A stretch of 64,000 nucleotides of DNA. It comes from Thalassobius sp047123305. GTDB taxonomy: Bacteria > Pseudomonadota > Alphaproteobacteria > Rhodobacterales > Rhodobacteraceae. Location: contig NZ_CP138918.1 in NCBI RefSeq assembly GCF_047123305.1, forward strand, positions 992,001-1,056,000, in the 5' to 3' direction. The notes below the pieces were generated by a model. That model ran no database searches and had not been told where the DNA came from. It saw nothing but the letters and a program-made list of their open reading frames with translations. Each line of letters starts with the position of its first letter. Position 1 is the stretch's first letter. A program made the translations under genes and the position numbers. Below are positions 38,415-47,705 of this stretch, one piece after another.

Positions 38415-39695
38415 ATGAAACTCTTGAAATCCACTCTGGCCGGCTCGCTGGTCTTTGCTTCGCTCACCGCTTCGGCCATGGCCGCTGAAGACACCATTAA
38501 AGTCGGCGTGTTGCACTCGCTCTCGGGCACAATGGCCATTTCTGAAACCACCCTGAAAGACACCATGCTGATGCTGATCGACCAGCAGAACGCTGCAGGT
38601 GGCCTGCTGGGCAAACAGCTGGAAGCGGTTGTGGTTGACCCGGCCTCGGACTGGCCGCTGTTTGCGGAGAAAGCCCGCGAGCTGCTGACCGTGCATGAGG
38701 TCGACGTGATCTTTGGCAACTGGACCTCGGTCAGCCGTAAATCCGTCCTACCCGTAATCGAAGAGCTGAACGGCCTTCTGTTCTATCCGGTGCAGTATGA
38801 GGGCGAAGAAAGCTCCAAAAACGTGTTCTACACCGGCGCCGCCCCGAACCAGCAGGCGATCCCGGCCACCGACTACTTCCTGGATGAACTGGGTGTTGAG
38901 AAATTTGCGCTGCTGGGGACCGACTATGTGTATCCCCGGACCACCAACAACATTCTGGAAAGCTATCTGAAGGGCAAAGGCATCGCCGACAGCGACATCT
39001 TTGTGAACTACACCCCCTTCGGCCATTCCGACTGGTCCAAGATTGTGGCTGACGTTGTGGCCCTGGGCGCGGACGGCAAGAAGGTTGGCGTGATTTCCAC
39101 CATCAACGGCGACGCCAACATCGGGTTCTACAAAGAACTGTCAGCAGCGGGCGTTTCGGCGGATGACATCCCTGTTGTGGCCTTCTCGGTTGGCGAAGAA
39201 GAGCTGGCAGGCCTGGACACCTCGAACCTTGTTGGGCATCTGGCGGCCTGGAACTACTTCCAGTCGGCGGAAAGCGACGTGAACGCCTCTTTTGTGGAAA
39301 CCTGGAAAGCCACCATGGGCGAAGAGCGGGTGACCAACGACCCGATGGAAGCCCATTACATCGGCTTTAACATGTGGGTGAACGCGGCCACCGCCGCCGG
39401 TTCGACCGAAGTGGATGCCGTGCGCTCGGCGATGTACGGGCAGGAATTCCCGAACCTGACCGGCGGCACCGCTGTGATGCTGCCGAACCACCACCTGGCC
39501 AAACCGGTGCTGATTGGTGAGATTCAGGAAGACGGCCAGTTCGACATCATCAGCCAGACCACGGAAGTTGCTGGCGACGCCTGGACCGATTTCCTGCCGG
39601 AATCGGCTGTGCTGAAGTCGGATTGGAAAGACCTCGGTTGCGGGATGTACAACACCGAAACCGAGACCTGCGTTCAGACCCTGTCGAACTACTAA
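38415..39695 (+). CDS. urtA: urea-type ABC transporter solute-binding protein
   Basis: 426 residues with a Sec signal peptide (MKLLKSTLAGSLVFASLTASAMA-AE). It has the UrtA/AmiC fold: 'IKVGVLHSLSGTMAISETTLKDTMLMLIDQQNAAGGLLGKQLEAVVVDPASDWPLF' reads as a standard UrtA start and 'NWTSVSRKSVLPVIEE' and 'FPVQYEG'-like blocks follow. AGGAGG precedes the ATG. It heads urtBCDE. No urease gene is in the window, and the operon directly follows the tmp unit, so the true ligand might be another small nitrogenous compound. Confidence 0.9.
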   Translation: MKLLKSTLAGSLVFASLTASAMAAEDTIKVGVLHSLSGTMAISETTLKDTMLMLIDQQNAAGGLLGKQLEAVVVDPASDWPLFAEKARELLTVHEVDVIFGNWTSVSRKSVLPVIEELNGLLFYPVQYEGEESSKNVFYTGAAPNQQAIPATDYFLDELGVEKFALLGTDYVYPRTTNNILESYLKGKGIADSDIFVNYTPFGHSDWSKIVADVVALGADGKKVGVISTINGDANIGFYKELSAAGVSADDIPVVAFSVGEEELAGLDTSNLVGHLAAWNYFQSAESDVNASFVETWKATMGEERVTNDPMEAHYIGFNMWVNAATAAGSTEVDAVRSAMYGQEFPNLTGGTAVMLPNHHLAKPVLIGEIQEDGQFDIISQTTEVAGDAWTDFLPESAVLKSDWKDLGCGMYNTETETCVQTLSNY

Positions 39696-39706
39696 GATCT
39701 CTTGGC

Positions 39707-39728
39707 AGAGGGGGCTTTGGCCCCCTCT
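39707..39728 (+). promoter_or_regulatory. stem-loop between urtA and urtB
   Basis: AGAGGGGGC-TTTG-GCCCCCTCT, a perfect 9-bp stem 11 bases after the urtA stop, followed by CCTTTC. It probably keeps urtA mRNA stable and lowers read-through to the permease genes. Confidence 0.65.
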
Positions 39729-39755
39729 CCTTTCAGACGAACGGAACCCCCGAAC

Positions 39756-41717
39756 ATGAAACAGATATATGCGGCCGCTCTGGCGCTGCTGCTGTTCTGC
39801 GTGACTGCGGTATCGGCTTTGGCAGATGCGCCCAGCGTCAAGATCCAGCCGCTTCTGGCCGAACATCAGACGGTGATCGCCAAATCCTCCCGCAAGACCA
39901 TTGGACCGGCCATCGATGCCATCGCCAGCAGCGGCCTGCCACAGGCGCAACAGGTGCTGGAAGTCTGGGCCGCCAAAAACATGTGGATGCGCAAATCGGA
40001 CGGGTTTTTCTTTATCGGTGAAAAGGTCGAGGGCAAGACCTATCGCCTGACAGATTTTGACAACGGTGCCGTGGTTGGGGAGTTTCAGAAAGGAGACCTG
40101 AAACAGCTGAAGCCCAACAGCGGCATTCGCGCCATGATTGCCACGGCGCTGGTGCAATTCCAACTGAGCGATCCGGATTCCGCTGCCCGTGCAGATGCGC
40201 TCCAGTCGATTGCGCGTGACCCTTCGGCGGATCAACTCGCGCCCCTGCGCAATTCGATCTCCGGTGAGGCGGATCCGGCGCTTAAGGCACAGAAACTTCG
40301 GCTGGAACGGTTGCTGACCATCCGGTTTGGCGCCAGCGATGCAGAACGGATCGGAGCGATTTCCGATATGGCTGGTGATCTGGGTGTGGACCTGCGCGCC
40401 AGCCTCAACCCGGTGCTGACCACCGTGCGGGAAGCCGCAACAGAAATACCCGCGGCCAATATCGCCGCGCAGCTGATCCCCGACGAGGGGATCTCGCGGG
40501 AAGACGCTTATGCTCTTTTGGTTGCTGCCGGTCTGGCGGCCCCCGTCACCCAAGCGGGCGACATCCGCGCCGCCCTGGCCCAGCACATTGACGGCGGCCG
40601 TGTTGCGGGCATCCCTGTGGCCCAACTGAGTGATCCCGCCCAGCGCACCCGCGCCTATGCCATGCTTGCAACACAGGGTCTGGTCCCGCCTCTGGTTGGT
40701 GAGGTCGAGATGACCCGCGCGATTAATGACCATGTGTTCTATGACCGCTACCTTGACCCTTCCGCCCCGGTAACCGAGGCCGCTGCCAAGGCGCTGAAGG
40801 ACATCGAGCTGAAGGTGAGCTTCAATCAGGCACTGGATTTGGGTCTGGATGCGCTGTCCCTCGCCTCGATCTACTTCCTGGCAGCGATTGGTCTAGCGAT
40901 CACCTTTGGCGTGATGGGGGTTATCAACATGGCCCACGGCGAGTTCATCATGATGGGCGCTTACACCGGCTATGTGGTGCAGCAGTTTGTGCCCGATCAC
41001 ACACTGTCGATCATCGTGGCGACCCCGCTGGCCTTTGCGGTGACCTTTGCCGCCGGTGTTGCGATGGAACGGCTGGTGATCCGCCACCTCTATTCCCGGC
41101 CGCTGGAAACCCTGTTGGCCACCTTCGGCATTTCCATTGCGCTGCAACAGCTGGCCAAGAACATTTTCGGCACACAGGCCCGCCCCCTCACTGCCCCCGG
41201 CTGGTTGGATGGCGCCTGGGTCATGAACGATGTGGTCTCGATCAGTTATATCCGTATTGCAATCTTTGTGCTGGCGCTGATCTTCCTTTGCGTTTTCCTG
41301 TTCATCATGAAACGCACGCGCCTGGGGCTCGACACCCGCGCGGTCACACAGAACCCCGCTATGGCGGCTCAGATGGGGATCAACCCCGGCCGGGTGAACA
41401 TGCTAACTTTCGGCCTAGGCTCCGGCATCGCGGGCATCGCAGGGGTTGCGATCGGGTTGTTTGCTAAAGTCACCTCAGAACTGGGCAGCGATTACATCGT
41501 GCAGAGCTTCATGACCGTGGTGGTCGGCGGCGTTGGCAACATCTGGGGCACCTTGGCGGGCGCGGCGATGATCGGTTTCCTGCAGAAAGGGATCGAGTGG
41601 ATGAACCCGTCAAACACACTGGCGGCGCAAACCTACATGATCATCTTCATCATCATTTTCATTCAATTCCGGCCCCGGGGCATCATCGCCCTAAAAGGCC
41701 GCGCGGCGGGGGATTGA
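39756..41717 (+). CDS. urtB: urea-type ABC transporter permease with periplasmic N-domain
   Basis: 653 residues from ATG 39756; an upstream in-frame ATG inside the hairpin is less likely. A signal-like helix is followed by about 330 residues of soluble domain with helical HEAT-like repeats, then a LivH-type permease core ('LGLAITFGVMGVINMAHGEFIMMGAYTGY'). The long N-terminal domain is usual for UrtB and not for LivH. Partners are UrtC, UrtD and UrtE. Confidence 0.92.
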   Translation: MKQIYAAALALLLFCVTAVSALADAPSVKIQPLLAEHQTVIAKSSRKTIGPAIDAIASSGLPQAQQVLEVWAAKNMWMRKSDGFFFIGEKVEGKTYRLTDFDNGAVVGEFQKGDLKQLKPNSGIRAMIATALVQFQLSDPDSAARADALQSIARDPSADQLAPLRNSISGEADPALKAQKLRLERLLTIRFGASDAERIGAISDMAGDLGVDLRASLNPVLTTVREAATEIPAANIAAQLIPDEGISREDAYALLVAAGLAAPVTQAGDIRAALAQHIDGGRVAGIPVAQLSDPAQRTRAYAMLATQGLVPPLVGEVEMTRAINDHVFYDRYLDPSAPVTEAAAKALKDIELKVSFNQALDLGLDALSLASIYFLAAIGLAITFGVMGVINMAHGEFIMMGAYTGYVVQQFVPDHTLSIIVATPLAFAVTFAAGVAMERLVIRHLYSRPLETLLATFGISIALQQLAKNIFGTQARPLTAPGWLDGAWVMNDVVSISYIRIAIFVLALIFLCVFLFIMKRTRLGLDTRAVTQNPAMAAQMGINPGRVNMLTFGLGSGIAGIAGVAIGLFAKVTSELGSDYIVQSFMTVVVGGVGNIWGTLAGAAMIGFLQKGIEWMNPSNTLAAQTYMIIFIIIFIQFRPRGIIALKGRAAGD

Positions 41718-41799
41718 TCGATGCGTCTATGTCCAAAGACCAGCCCCCGAACCGCTCGGGTGCTTACCTTCACCACATTCACTTCCGGAGGCCCCGCAT

Positions 41800-42981
41800 A
41801 TGCAGCGTAGTTTCATTGCACGGAACCCTTCGGTTCTGATCTTCCTCAGCCTCTTGGCGCTGTTCACCCTGGTGGTCACCGTCCTAAGCGAATGGGCGGG
41901 ATCTGGCCTGATCTCCACCTCCTTCATCAAAACATTGGGCAAAACCCTATGCCTGTGTCTGATCGCCGTTGCGATGGATCTGATCTGGGGCTTTGCAGGC
42001 ATCCTCAGCCTGGGCCACTTCGCCTTCTTCGGGCTGGGGGGCTACATGATCGGCATGTGGCTGATGTATGAGCGCACCCGCCTTATCGTGGTCGAGTCGC
42101 TGAGCCAATCCGAGATCCCGCCAACAGAGGCCGAAGTGGTGGATGCCATCGGCACGCAGATCTTCGGCGTTGTCGGCTCCTCTGAGTTTCCTCTGATCTG
42201 GAGCTTTGCAGACAGTCTGACATTGCAGTTGATGTTGGTCGTATTGGTGCCCGGCCTTCTGGCGCTGGTGTTTGGCTGGTTGGCCTTCCGCAGCCGCGTC
42301 ACTGGTGTATATCTTTCGATCCTGACCCAAGCCATGACGCTGGCTCTCGCGCTCTACCTGTTCCAGAACGACAGCGGTTTGCGCGGCAACAACGGGCTGT
42401 CCGGGCTGCAAAACCTGCCCGGGGTCACCGCCTCACAGGATCTGGTTTCGCTCTGGTTCCTCTGGGCCTCAGCCTTTGCACTTGGGGCAGGATATTTGCT
42501 GGCGGCCTGGGTGGTTTCGGGCAAGTTCGGATCGGTCATCCGTGGCATTCGGGACAATGAAGCACGGGTGCGGTTCCTTGGCTATTCGGTGGAGGCCTAT
42601 AAGCTGGCTATTTTCACCCTCACCGCCTGTATCGCCGCCATTGCCGGCGCGCTCTACTACCCGCAGGCCGGCATCATCAATCCAGCTGAGATTGTGCCGA
42701 TCGCCTCGATCTATCTGGCGGTCTGGGTCGCCATCGGCGGGCGCGGACGGCTTTACGGCGCCGTCATTGGAGCCGCCTTTGTCAGCCTGCTCAGCACCTG
42801 GTTCACCGGCGGGCAGGCCCCCGATCTGCCGCTGGGGTTCTATACCGTCAAATGGGTCGACTGGTGGCTGGTGCTGCTGGGGCTCTCCTTTGTTGCGGTC
42901 ACCCTCTTTGCGCCGAAAGGCATCGGTGGGCTGTTTGACCTGATCGCCCGGCGCGCAGCCAAAAAGGAGGCGGGCCAATGA
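41800..42981 (+). CDS. urtC: urea-type ABC transporter permease
   Basis: 393 residues, inner membrane, LivM-like. The block 'DLIWGFAGILSLGHFAFFGLGGYMIGMWLMY' is the UrtC signature, and 'GVYLSILTQAMTLALALYLFQNDSGLRGNNGLSGLQNLPG' follows. CCGGAGG precedes the start. Its stop overlaps urtD by 4 bp. Confidence 0.93.
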   Translation: MQRSFIARNPSVLIFLSLLALFTLVVTVLSEWAGSGLISTSFIKTLGKTLCLCLIAVAMDLIWGFAGILSLGHFAFFGLGGYMIGMWLMYERTRLIVVESLSQSEIPPTEAEVVDAIGTQIFGVVGSSEFPLIWSFADSLTLQLMLVVLVPGLLALVFGWLAFRSRVTGVYLSILTQAMTLALALYLFQNDSGLRGNNGLSGLQNLPGVTASQDLVSLWFLWASAFALGAGYLLAAWVVSGKFGSVIRGIRDNEARVRFLGYSVEAYKLAIFTLTACIAAIAGALYYPQAGIINPAEIVPIASIYLAVWVAIGGRGRLYGAVIGAAFVSLLSTWFTGGQAPDLPLGFYTVKWVDWWLVLLGLSFVAVTLFAPKGIGGLFDLIARRAAKKEAGQ

Positions 42982-43718
42982 GCATGCTCTTAGAGATTTC
43001 CGGCGTATCGGTCAGCTTTGACTGGTTCAAGGCGATCAACAACCTCAGCTTCAACATCGGATCGGCCGAGTTGCGGGCGATCATCGGCCCCAATGGGGCG
43101 GGCAAGACTACCTTCATGGATATCGTCACCGGCAAAACCCGCCCTGACGAAGGCCGGGTGATCTGGGGTGATAAATCGGTCTCCCTGCTGAAAATGTCCG
43201 AGGCGCAGATCGCCCAATCCGGCGTGGGGCGCAAGTTCCAGAAACCCACCGTGTTCGAAGACCAGACCGTGCAGGAAAACCTGCTGGTCGCTCTGAAGAA
43301 ACCACGCGGCTGGCTGGCGGTGCTGGGCTATCGCCCTAGCGCTGAGGATCTGGGTCGCGTGGATGCCTTGGCCGAAGAGATTGGCCTAACCGATCAGCTG
43401 TCCCGTCTGGCGGGGGAGTTGAGCCACGGTCAGAAACAATGGCTGGAGATCGGCATGCTGCTGGCACAGGAACCACGTCTGTTGCTGGTGGATGAGCCAG
43501 CCGCCGGTATGACGGTCACCGAACGCCAGCACACCACCGACATTCTGGTCGAAGCCGCCAAAACCCGTGCCGTTGTTGTGGTCGAACATGACATGGAATT
43601 TGTGCGCCGCCTCAACTGCAAGGTTACCGTGCTGCATGAAGGCAGTGTGCTGGCGGAAGGCTCCTTGGATCATGTGACCGCAAACCAAGACGTGATCGAC
43701 GTCTATCTGGGACGTTAA
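42978..43718 (+). CDS. urtD: urea-type ABC transporter ATPase
   Basis: 246 residues. Walker A GPNGAGKTT, signature LSHGQKQW (the UrtD variant of LSGGQ) and Walker B LLLVDEPAAGM are present. 'MLLEISGVSVSFDWFKAINNLSF' opens as in UrtD. Starts within the urtC stop (ATGA) and ends 3 bp before urtE. Confidence 0.94.
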   Translation: MSMLLEISGVSVSFDWFKAINNLSFNIGSAELRAIIGPNGAGKTTFMDIVTGKTRPDEGRVIWGDKSVSLLKMSEAQIAQSGVGRKFQKPTVFEDQTVQENLLVALKKPRGWLAVLGYRPSAEDLGRVDALAEEIGLTDQLSRLAGELSHGQKQWLEIGMLLAQEPRLLLVDEPAAGMTVTERQHTTDILVEAAKTRAVVVVEHDMEFVRRLNCKVTVLHEGSVLAEGSLDHVTANQDVIDVYLGR

Positions 43719-43721
43719 GAG

Positions 43722-44417
43722 ATGCTGACACTGAACGATCTGACATTGCACTATGGCCATTCGCAAATCCTGCACGGTGTTTCGCTGGAGGCGGCGCAGG
43801 GCGAGGTCACTTGCCTGATGGGCACCAATGGCGTTGGCAAAACCAGCCTGATCAAAGCCATCGCTGGCACCCACCCCCGATCTGGCGGTGAGATGGTACT
43901 GGATGGGGAGGCCCTGCCGGTTCTGCCGCCGCATGCGCTCGCCCGTAAAGGCATCGCAACGGTGCCGCAGGGGCGGGATGTTTTTCCGTTGCTGACGGTG
44001 ACTGAAAATCTGGAAACCGGATTTGCCTGCCTGCCCAAGGATCAACATTTCATTCCTGATGAGATCTACGACCTCTTTCCCGTCCTGAAACAGATGCAGC
44101 ACCGGCGCGGTGGCGATCTGTCTGGCGGGCAGCAACAGCAACTGGCCATTGCCCGGGCGCTGATCACCAAGCCGAAACTCTTGTTGCTGGATGAACCGAC
44201 CGAAGGCATTCAGCCCAATATCATTCAGCAAATCGGTGAAGTTATCAAACACCTGCGGCAGCGCAGCGACATGGCGATCGTGCTGGTCGAGCAGTATTTC
44301 GACTTTGCCTATGAACTGGCGGACCGGTTCACGGTTTTGCGGCGTGGCGAGGTGATCCTTAACGGGCACAAGTCAGACGTCACCCGTGAGGCGGTCTTGG
44401 CCGGAGTGTCGGTCTGA
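43722..44417 (+). CDS. urtE: urea-type ABC transporter ATPase
   Basis: 231 residues. 'MLTLNDLTLHYGHSQILHGVSLEAAQGEVTCLMGTNGVGKTSLIKAI' is a standard UrtE start; Walker A GTNGVGKTS, signature LSGGQQQQ and Walker B LLLLDEPTEG follow. Last gene of the operon, ended by a strong hairpin. Confidence 0.94.
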   Translation: MLTLNDLTLHYGHSQILHGVSLEAAQGEVTCLMGTNGVGKTSLIKAIAGTHPRSGGEMVLDGEALPVLPPHALARKGIATVPQGRDVFPLLTVTENLETGFACLPKDQHFIPDEIYDLFPVLKQMQHRRGGDLSGGQQQQLAIARALITKPKLLLLDEPTEGIQPNIIQQIGEVIKHLRQRSDMAIVLVEQYFDFAYELADRFTVLRRGEVILNGHKSDVTREAVLAGVSV

Positions 44418-44425
44418 CGGAAAAT

Positions 44426-44459
44426 GCGCCGCCGCCTGTGAAGGGCGACGGCGCGTTTT
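44426..44459 (+). terminator. terminator of the urt operon
   Basis: GCGCCGCCGCC with GGCGACGGCGC, an 11-bp stem with one mismatch and a 7-base loop, followed by GTTTTC, nine bases after the urtE stop. Confidence 0.8.
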
Positions 44460-44501
44460 CGTGAGTGGTCTTCGGTCTTTCCTCAACCGCTTGGTGCACC
44501 G

Positions 44502-45281
44502 TCAGACGGTGCCGCCAAGCGACCCTTCCAGCTGGGCCATTTCCTGGCCACCTGCCATCATGTCCTGCAACTCTTCCGGCGTGATCTCACCCTTCTGCGC
44601 CGTGCCAAGGGTCTGACCTCGGTTCAGCACGGTGAAACGATCGCCCACCGCCATCGCATGGCGCACGTTGTGGGTGATAAAGACCACCGCGATGCCCTGT
44701 TTGCGCACCTTATCAATGGTGGCAAGCACGTTGGCGGTCTGACGCACCCCAAGCGCCGAGGTCGGTTCATCCAGGATCAGCACTTTGGCGCCAAAATGGA
44801 CTGCGCGGGCAATCGCCACCGTCTGGCGTTCACCGCCGGACAGCGTGCCAACCGCCTGATCGGGGCCCCGCAGGTTGATCCCCATCTTCTTCATCTCTTC
44901 CATCGTGATGCGGTTTGCTGCTTCGTGATCGAAAAAGTTGAACGGGCCCAGCTTGCGCAGAGGCTCATTGCCCATGAAGAAGTTGCGGCTGACCGACATC
45001 AACGGGATCATCGCCAGATGCTGATGCACCGTAGCGATCCCTGCTGAAATCGCATCGCGGGGATCGTCGAAGTGCAGCGGGCGGCCCTCGAAATAGATCT
45101 CCCCCGCCGTGGGTTGATGCACGCCGGACATGGTTTTGATGAAGGTGGATTTGCCCGCCCCGTTGTCGCCCAACAGGCAGTGGCATTCGCCGGGAAAGAC
45201 ATCCACCGACACGCCGGCCAGTGCAATGACCGAGCCGAAGTGCTTTTCGATGTTCTTCATCTGAATGATCGGTTCGCTCAT
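44502..45281 (-). CDS. sugar/inositol ABC transporter ATPase
   Basis: 259 residues with a single ATPase domain (Walker A GDNGAGKST, signature LSGGERQT, Walker B VLILDEPTSALG), as in FrcA-type single-domain sugar importers. 'PIIQMKNIEKHFGSVIALAGVSVDVFPGECHCLLGD' opens it. One base separates it from the permease gene. With the linked iolB and dehydrogenase genes, myo-inositol or a related cyclitol is the probable solute. Confidence 0.9.
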   Translation of the reverse strand: MSEPIIQMKNIEKHFGSVIALAGVSVDVFPGECHCLLGDNGAGKSTFIKTMSGVHQPTAGEIYFEGRPLHFDDPRDAISAGIATVHQHLAMIPLMSVSRNFFMGNEPLRKLGPFNFFDHEAANRITMEEMKKMGINLRGPDQAVGTLSGGERQTVAIARAVHFGAKVLILDEPTSALGVRQTANVLATIDKVRKQGIAVVFITHNVRHAMAVGDRFTVLNRGQTLGTAQKGEITPEELQDMMAGGQEMAQLEGSLGGTV

Positions 45282-45282
45282 C

Positions 45283-46407
45283 TTAACGCTCCCCTGTGAT
45301 CATACGACGAATGTAAGTGTTCAGGATCACCGCAAACAGCAGGATCATGCCAAGGAACACCCGGAACAGCGAGCTTTCGACGCCCGCAAAGAACAAGCCT
45401 TGTTGCACTACCCCAAAGATCAAAGCGCCAAGCGCCGCGCCGATCACCGATCCATAACCGCCGGTCAGCAACGCACCGCCAATTACCACGGCAATGATCG
45501 CCTCGAACTCTTTCAGCAGACCACGGTCCGCCCCTGCCGAGCCGAACTCCATCACCTGACAGGTGGCGAAAACAGTGGCGCAGAAGGCGGTGAACATGAA
45601 CATCAGGATCTTCACCCGGTTCACCGGCACACCCGAGTTGCGCGCCGCTTCGGCGTCACCGCCCGCCGCGTAGATCCAGTTGCCGAACTTGGTTTTGGTC
45701 AAAAGGATATGCCCAAAGACAATCAGCGCCAGCGCCCAGACGATCAACATCGGCACACCGTCAACCACAGGCTGGCCCGCGCGGGTGCCCCGTTCAAACA
45801 CCGCAATGAGGCCCGCGTCGCCCATCCACTGGAACAGGCCGGTCAAGATCTTGCCCCCAAACAACGCCGCCAGCCAATCGCCCTCGGCCACGTCCTTGAT
45901 CCCGCCGATGATGGTTTTGCGTTCGATGGTTTGCGGGAAATAGATGGTGAAACCGCGCAGAATGAACAGGAAGGCCAGCGTTACAATAAAGCTGGGCAAT
46001 CCGGTGCGGATCACAATGAACCCGTTCAACGCGCCCAGCGCGGTGCACAGAACAAAGGTCACGATGATGGCCATCCAGACGGGCCAGCCCAGCGTGACCG
46101 AGAAAATGGCGATCATCATGCCGGCAAAACCGATCATGGAGCCAACCGAAAGGTCAAACTCGCCCGCGATCATCAGAAGGCAGGCGCCGACGGCGATGAT
46201 CATGAATTGGGCCGAGACCTGGCTCCAGTTCATGATGCCCTGGCTGTTGAACATGCCGCTGTCAAACGCGAACAGGGCGAAAAGAGTGAATACGATGATG
46301 GTGCCGACAATACCGCCCAGTTCAGGTCGGATCATGGCTTCGCGGAAGCGGGAACGGGTTTTGATACGCTCATCCACGCCTGCCGCCACATTGGGTGCTT
46401 CAGACAT
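45283..46407 (-). CDS. sugar/inositol ABC transporter permease
   Basis: 374 residues, inner membrane, RbsC/FrcC type. The N-terminus is cytoplasmic and charged, then about nine helices, with 'LMIAGEFDLSVGSMIGFAGMM' and 'GGDAEAARNSGVPVNRVKILMFMFTAFCATVFA' diagnostic for this permease class. It lies between the binding-protein gene (with a terminator-like hairpin) and the ATPase gene. Confidence 0.92.
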   Translation of the reverse strand: MSEAPNVAAGVDERIKTRSRFREAMIRPELGGIVGTIIVFTLFALFAFDSGMFNSQGIMNWSQVSAQFMIIAVGACLLMIAGEFDLSVGSMIGFAGMMIAIFSVTLGWPVWMAIIVTFVLCTALGALNGFIVIRTGLPSFIVTLAFLFILRGFTIYFPQTIERKTIIGGIKDVAEGDWLAALFGGKILTGLFQWMGDAGLIAVFERGTRAGQPVVDGVPMLIVWALALIVFGHILLTKTKFGNWIYAAGGDAEAARNSGVPVNRVKILMFMFTAFCATVFATCQVMEFGSAGADRGLLKEFEAIIAVVIGGALLTGGYGSVIGAALGALIFGVVQQGLFFAGVESSLFRVFLGMILLFAVILNTYIRRMITGER

Positions 46408-46438
46408 ATGTGCCTCGTCTTATCCTTGCTCAGGATGG

Positions 46439-46474
46439 AAAAAGGGCGGCCAGACCCACGGGTTTTGGCCGCCC
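46439..46474 (-). terminator. attenuating hairpin after the sugar-binding-protein gene
   Basis: On the minus strand GGGCGGCCA/TGGCCGCCC (9 bp, 13-base loop) followed by TTTTT, located 13 bases after the binding-protein stop and before the permease. It should end most transcripts after the binding protein. Confidence 0.8.
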
Positions 46475-46487
46475 AGTCGGGAGGAGA

Positions 46488-47438
46488 TCAGCGATACTCG
46501 CCTGCGAAGGCTTCCACCTTCTCAAGCCCGTCAGCGGTTACAAAACCGGGGCCCGAGTTGATGTTGTTGCCCGGCAGAACGCCGTAACGGTGGTAGTTGG
46601 CCAGAACCACAACCGGAAGGTAGGCCTGCAGGAAGGGCTGTTGGTCGATACCCCAGTTGATGACGCCACCCTTGATGCCTTTGACGATTTCCTCGCCCAG
46701 GTCGAAGGTGCCGAAGTAGATGTCACCAGCCAAGCCGTTTTCATCCAGCGCCAACAGGGTCGGATCTGCCGAGGTCGGGCCAAGGGTCAGAACCGCATCA
46801 GTAGCGGGGTTCGCGGACAGGTAGGCCTGTACTTTGTTTTTGATCTCAGCCGGGTCCTGACCCGAGTCGATCATCTGGTTGGCCAGATCCACACCCAGAC
46901 CATCCGCGAAGCCTTGGCAGCGCTCGGTCGAAGACGGCGAGGAGATGTAGTGGTTCACACAGAGGAACGAAGCAACGCCGTCCCCTTTGGCCTTCAGACC
47001 GGCGGCATAGCCTGCATCATATTCGGGCTGACCCACATACATCAGCGCGCCAACTTCACGTGCCTGCGCCGGGGTGCCGGAGTTCATGATGATAACGTCA
47101 ACGCCGCTGTCGACCGCTGCACGGATCGGACCGGACAGAACGTCAAAGTCGGACAGGGTGGTGATGATGCCATCAGGACCCGAGGCAGCCGCCTGTTCGA
47201 TGATCCGCGCCATATCAGCCAGATCGCCGGTGGGCGGGTTGCGGTATTCCACCTCAACGCCCATCTGCGCGCCGGCCAGTGCAATGCCGTTTTTGATGGT
47301 GTTCCACCAGCTGTCGCTGTCAGGGGCGTGGCTCACCAGAATGTATTTCTCCCCCTCTGCCGAAGCGGTGGTTGCAGCCATAAAGGGGGCCGCCACCAGC
47401 GCCGTAGCCAGAGCAAATTTCTTGATCAGTGAAGTCAT
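46488..47438 (-). CDS. sugar/inositol ABC transporter solute-binding protein
   Basis: 316 residues with a Sec signal peptide (MTSLIKKFALATALVAAPFMAATTASA). Periplasmic binding protein type I fold: 'YILVSHAPDSDSWWNTIKNGIALAGAQMGVEVEYRNPPTG' then 'DGIITTLSDFDVL', 'VGQPEYDAGYAAG', 'FGTFDLGEEIVKGIKGG'. This set resembles FrcB/inositol-binding proteins. A near-perfect LacI-type operator lies about 90 bp upstream. First gene of the transporter operon. Confidence 0.9.
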   Translation of the reverse strand: MTSLIKKFALATALVAAPFMAATTASAEGEKYILVSHAPDSDSWWNTIKNGIALAGAQMGVEVEYRNPPTGDLADMARIIEQAAASGPDGIITTLSDFDVLSGPIRAAVDSGVDVIIMNSGTPAQAREVGALMYVGQPEYDAGYAAGLKAKGDGVASFLCVNHYISSPSSTERCQGFADGLGVDLANQMIDSGQDPAEIKNKVQAYLSANPATDAVLTLGPTSADPTLLALDENGLAGDIYFGTFDLGEEIVKGIKGGVINWGIDQQPFLQAYLPVVVLANYHRYGVLPGNNINSGPGFVTADGLEKVEAFAGEYR

Positions 47439-47526
47439 TGTTTCCTCCCAGTTTCACCGTTCATTCGGTCGGGAACGCGCCTATTCGTCCCCTGCCGACT
47501 CAAAGTAGAGCATATCGCGCACACTT

Positions 47527-47542
47527 TTGCAACCGGTTGCAA
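47527..47542. promoter_or_regulatory. LacI-family operator upstream of the sugar-binding-protein gene
   Basis: TTGCAACCGGTTGCAA is a perfect 16-bp palindrome with the central CG and the TTGCAACC half-site typical of LacI-family repressors. The same 14-bp core recurs at 48871-48884. Confidence 0.8.
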
Positions 47543-47615
47543 TAGGGCGCGCAATTTTCGGTCTTCAAACTGCCCTCCTCAGGCGGTCTTCTGTCGCGAT
47601 CTGTGCCGCGCTGGG

Positions 47616-47635
47616 AAAGATCCCCCTTCGGGGGA
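47616..47635 (-). terminator. hairpin after the Gfo/Idh/MocA gene
   Basis: On the minus strand TCCCCC-GAA-GGGGGA, a 6-bp stem followed by TCTTTCCC, about 70 bp after the stop at 47706. A weak terminator candidate. Confidence 0.4.
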
Positions 47636-47705
47636 AATGTTGGTGATAGATGTTAACGTAGGGTTAACGCAGCGCAGGGCCAGCATGCGTGCCGCTGCGG
47701 CACGG

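Noticed and set aside
39141..40733. Minus-strand open frame opposite urtA and urtB
   Set aside because: Overlaps two recognised genes; no ribosome binding site, no family similarity.
45265..46587. Plus-strand open frame opposite the sugar ABC transporter genes
   Set aside because: Shadow of the ATPase and permease; polar, His/Gln-rich translation with no domain.
44502..47438. Calling the sugar transporter a fructose importer (frcABC)
   Set aside because: The genes look FrcABC-like, but iolB, the dehydrogenase and shared operators point to an inositol-type solute, so no symbol was given.
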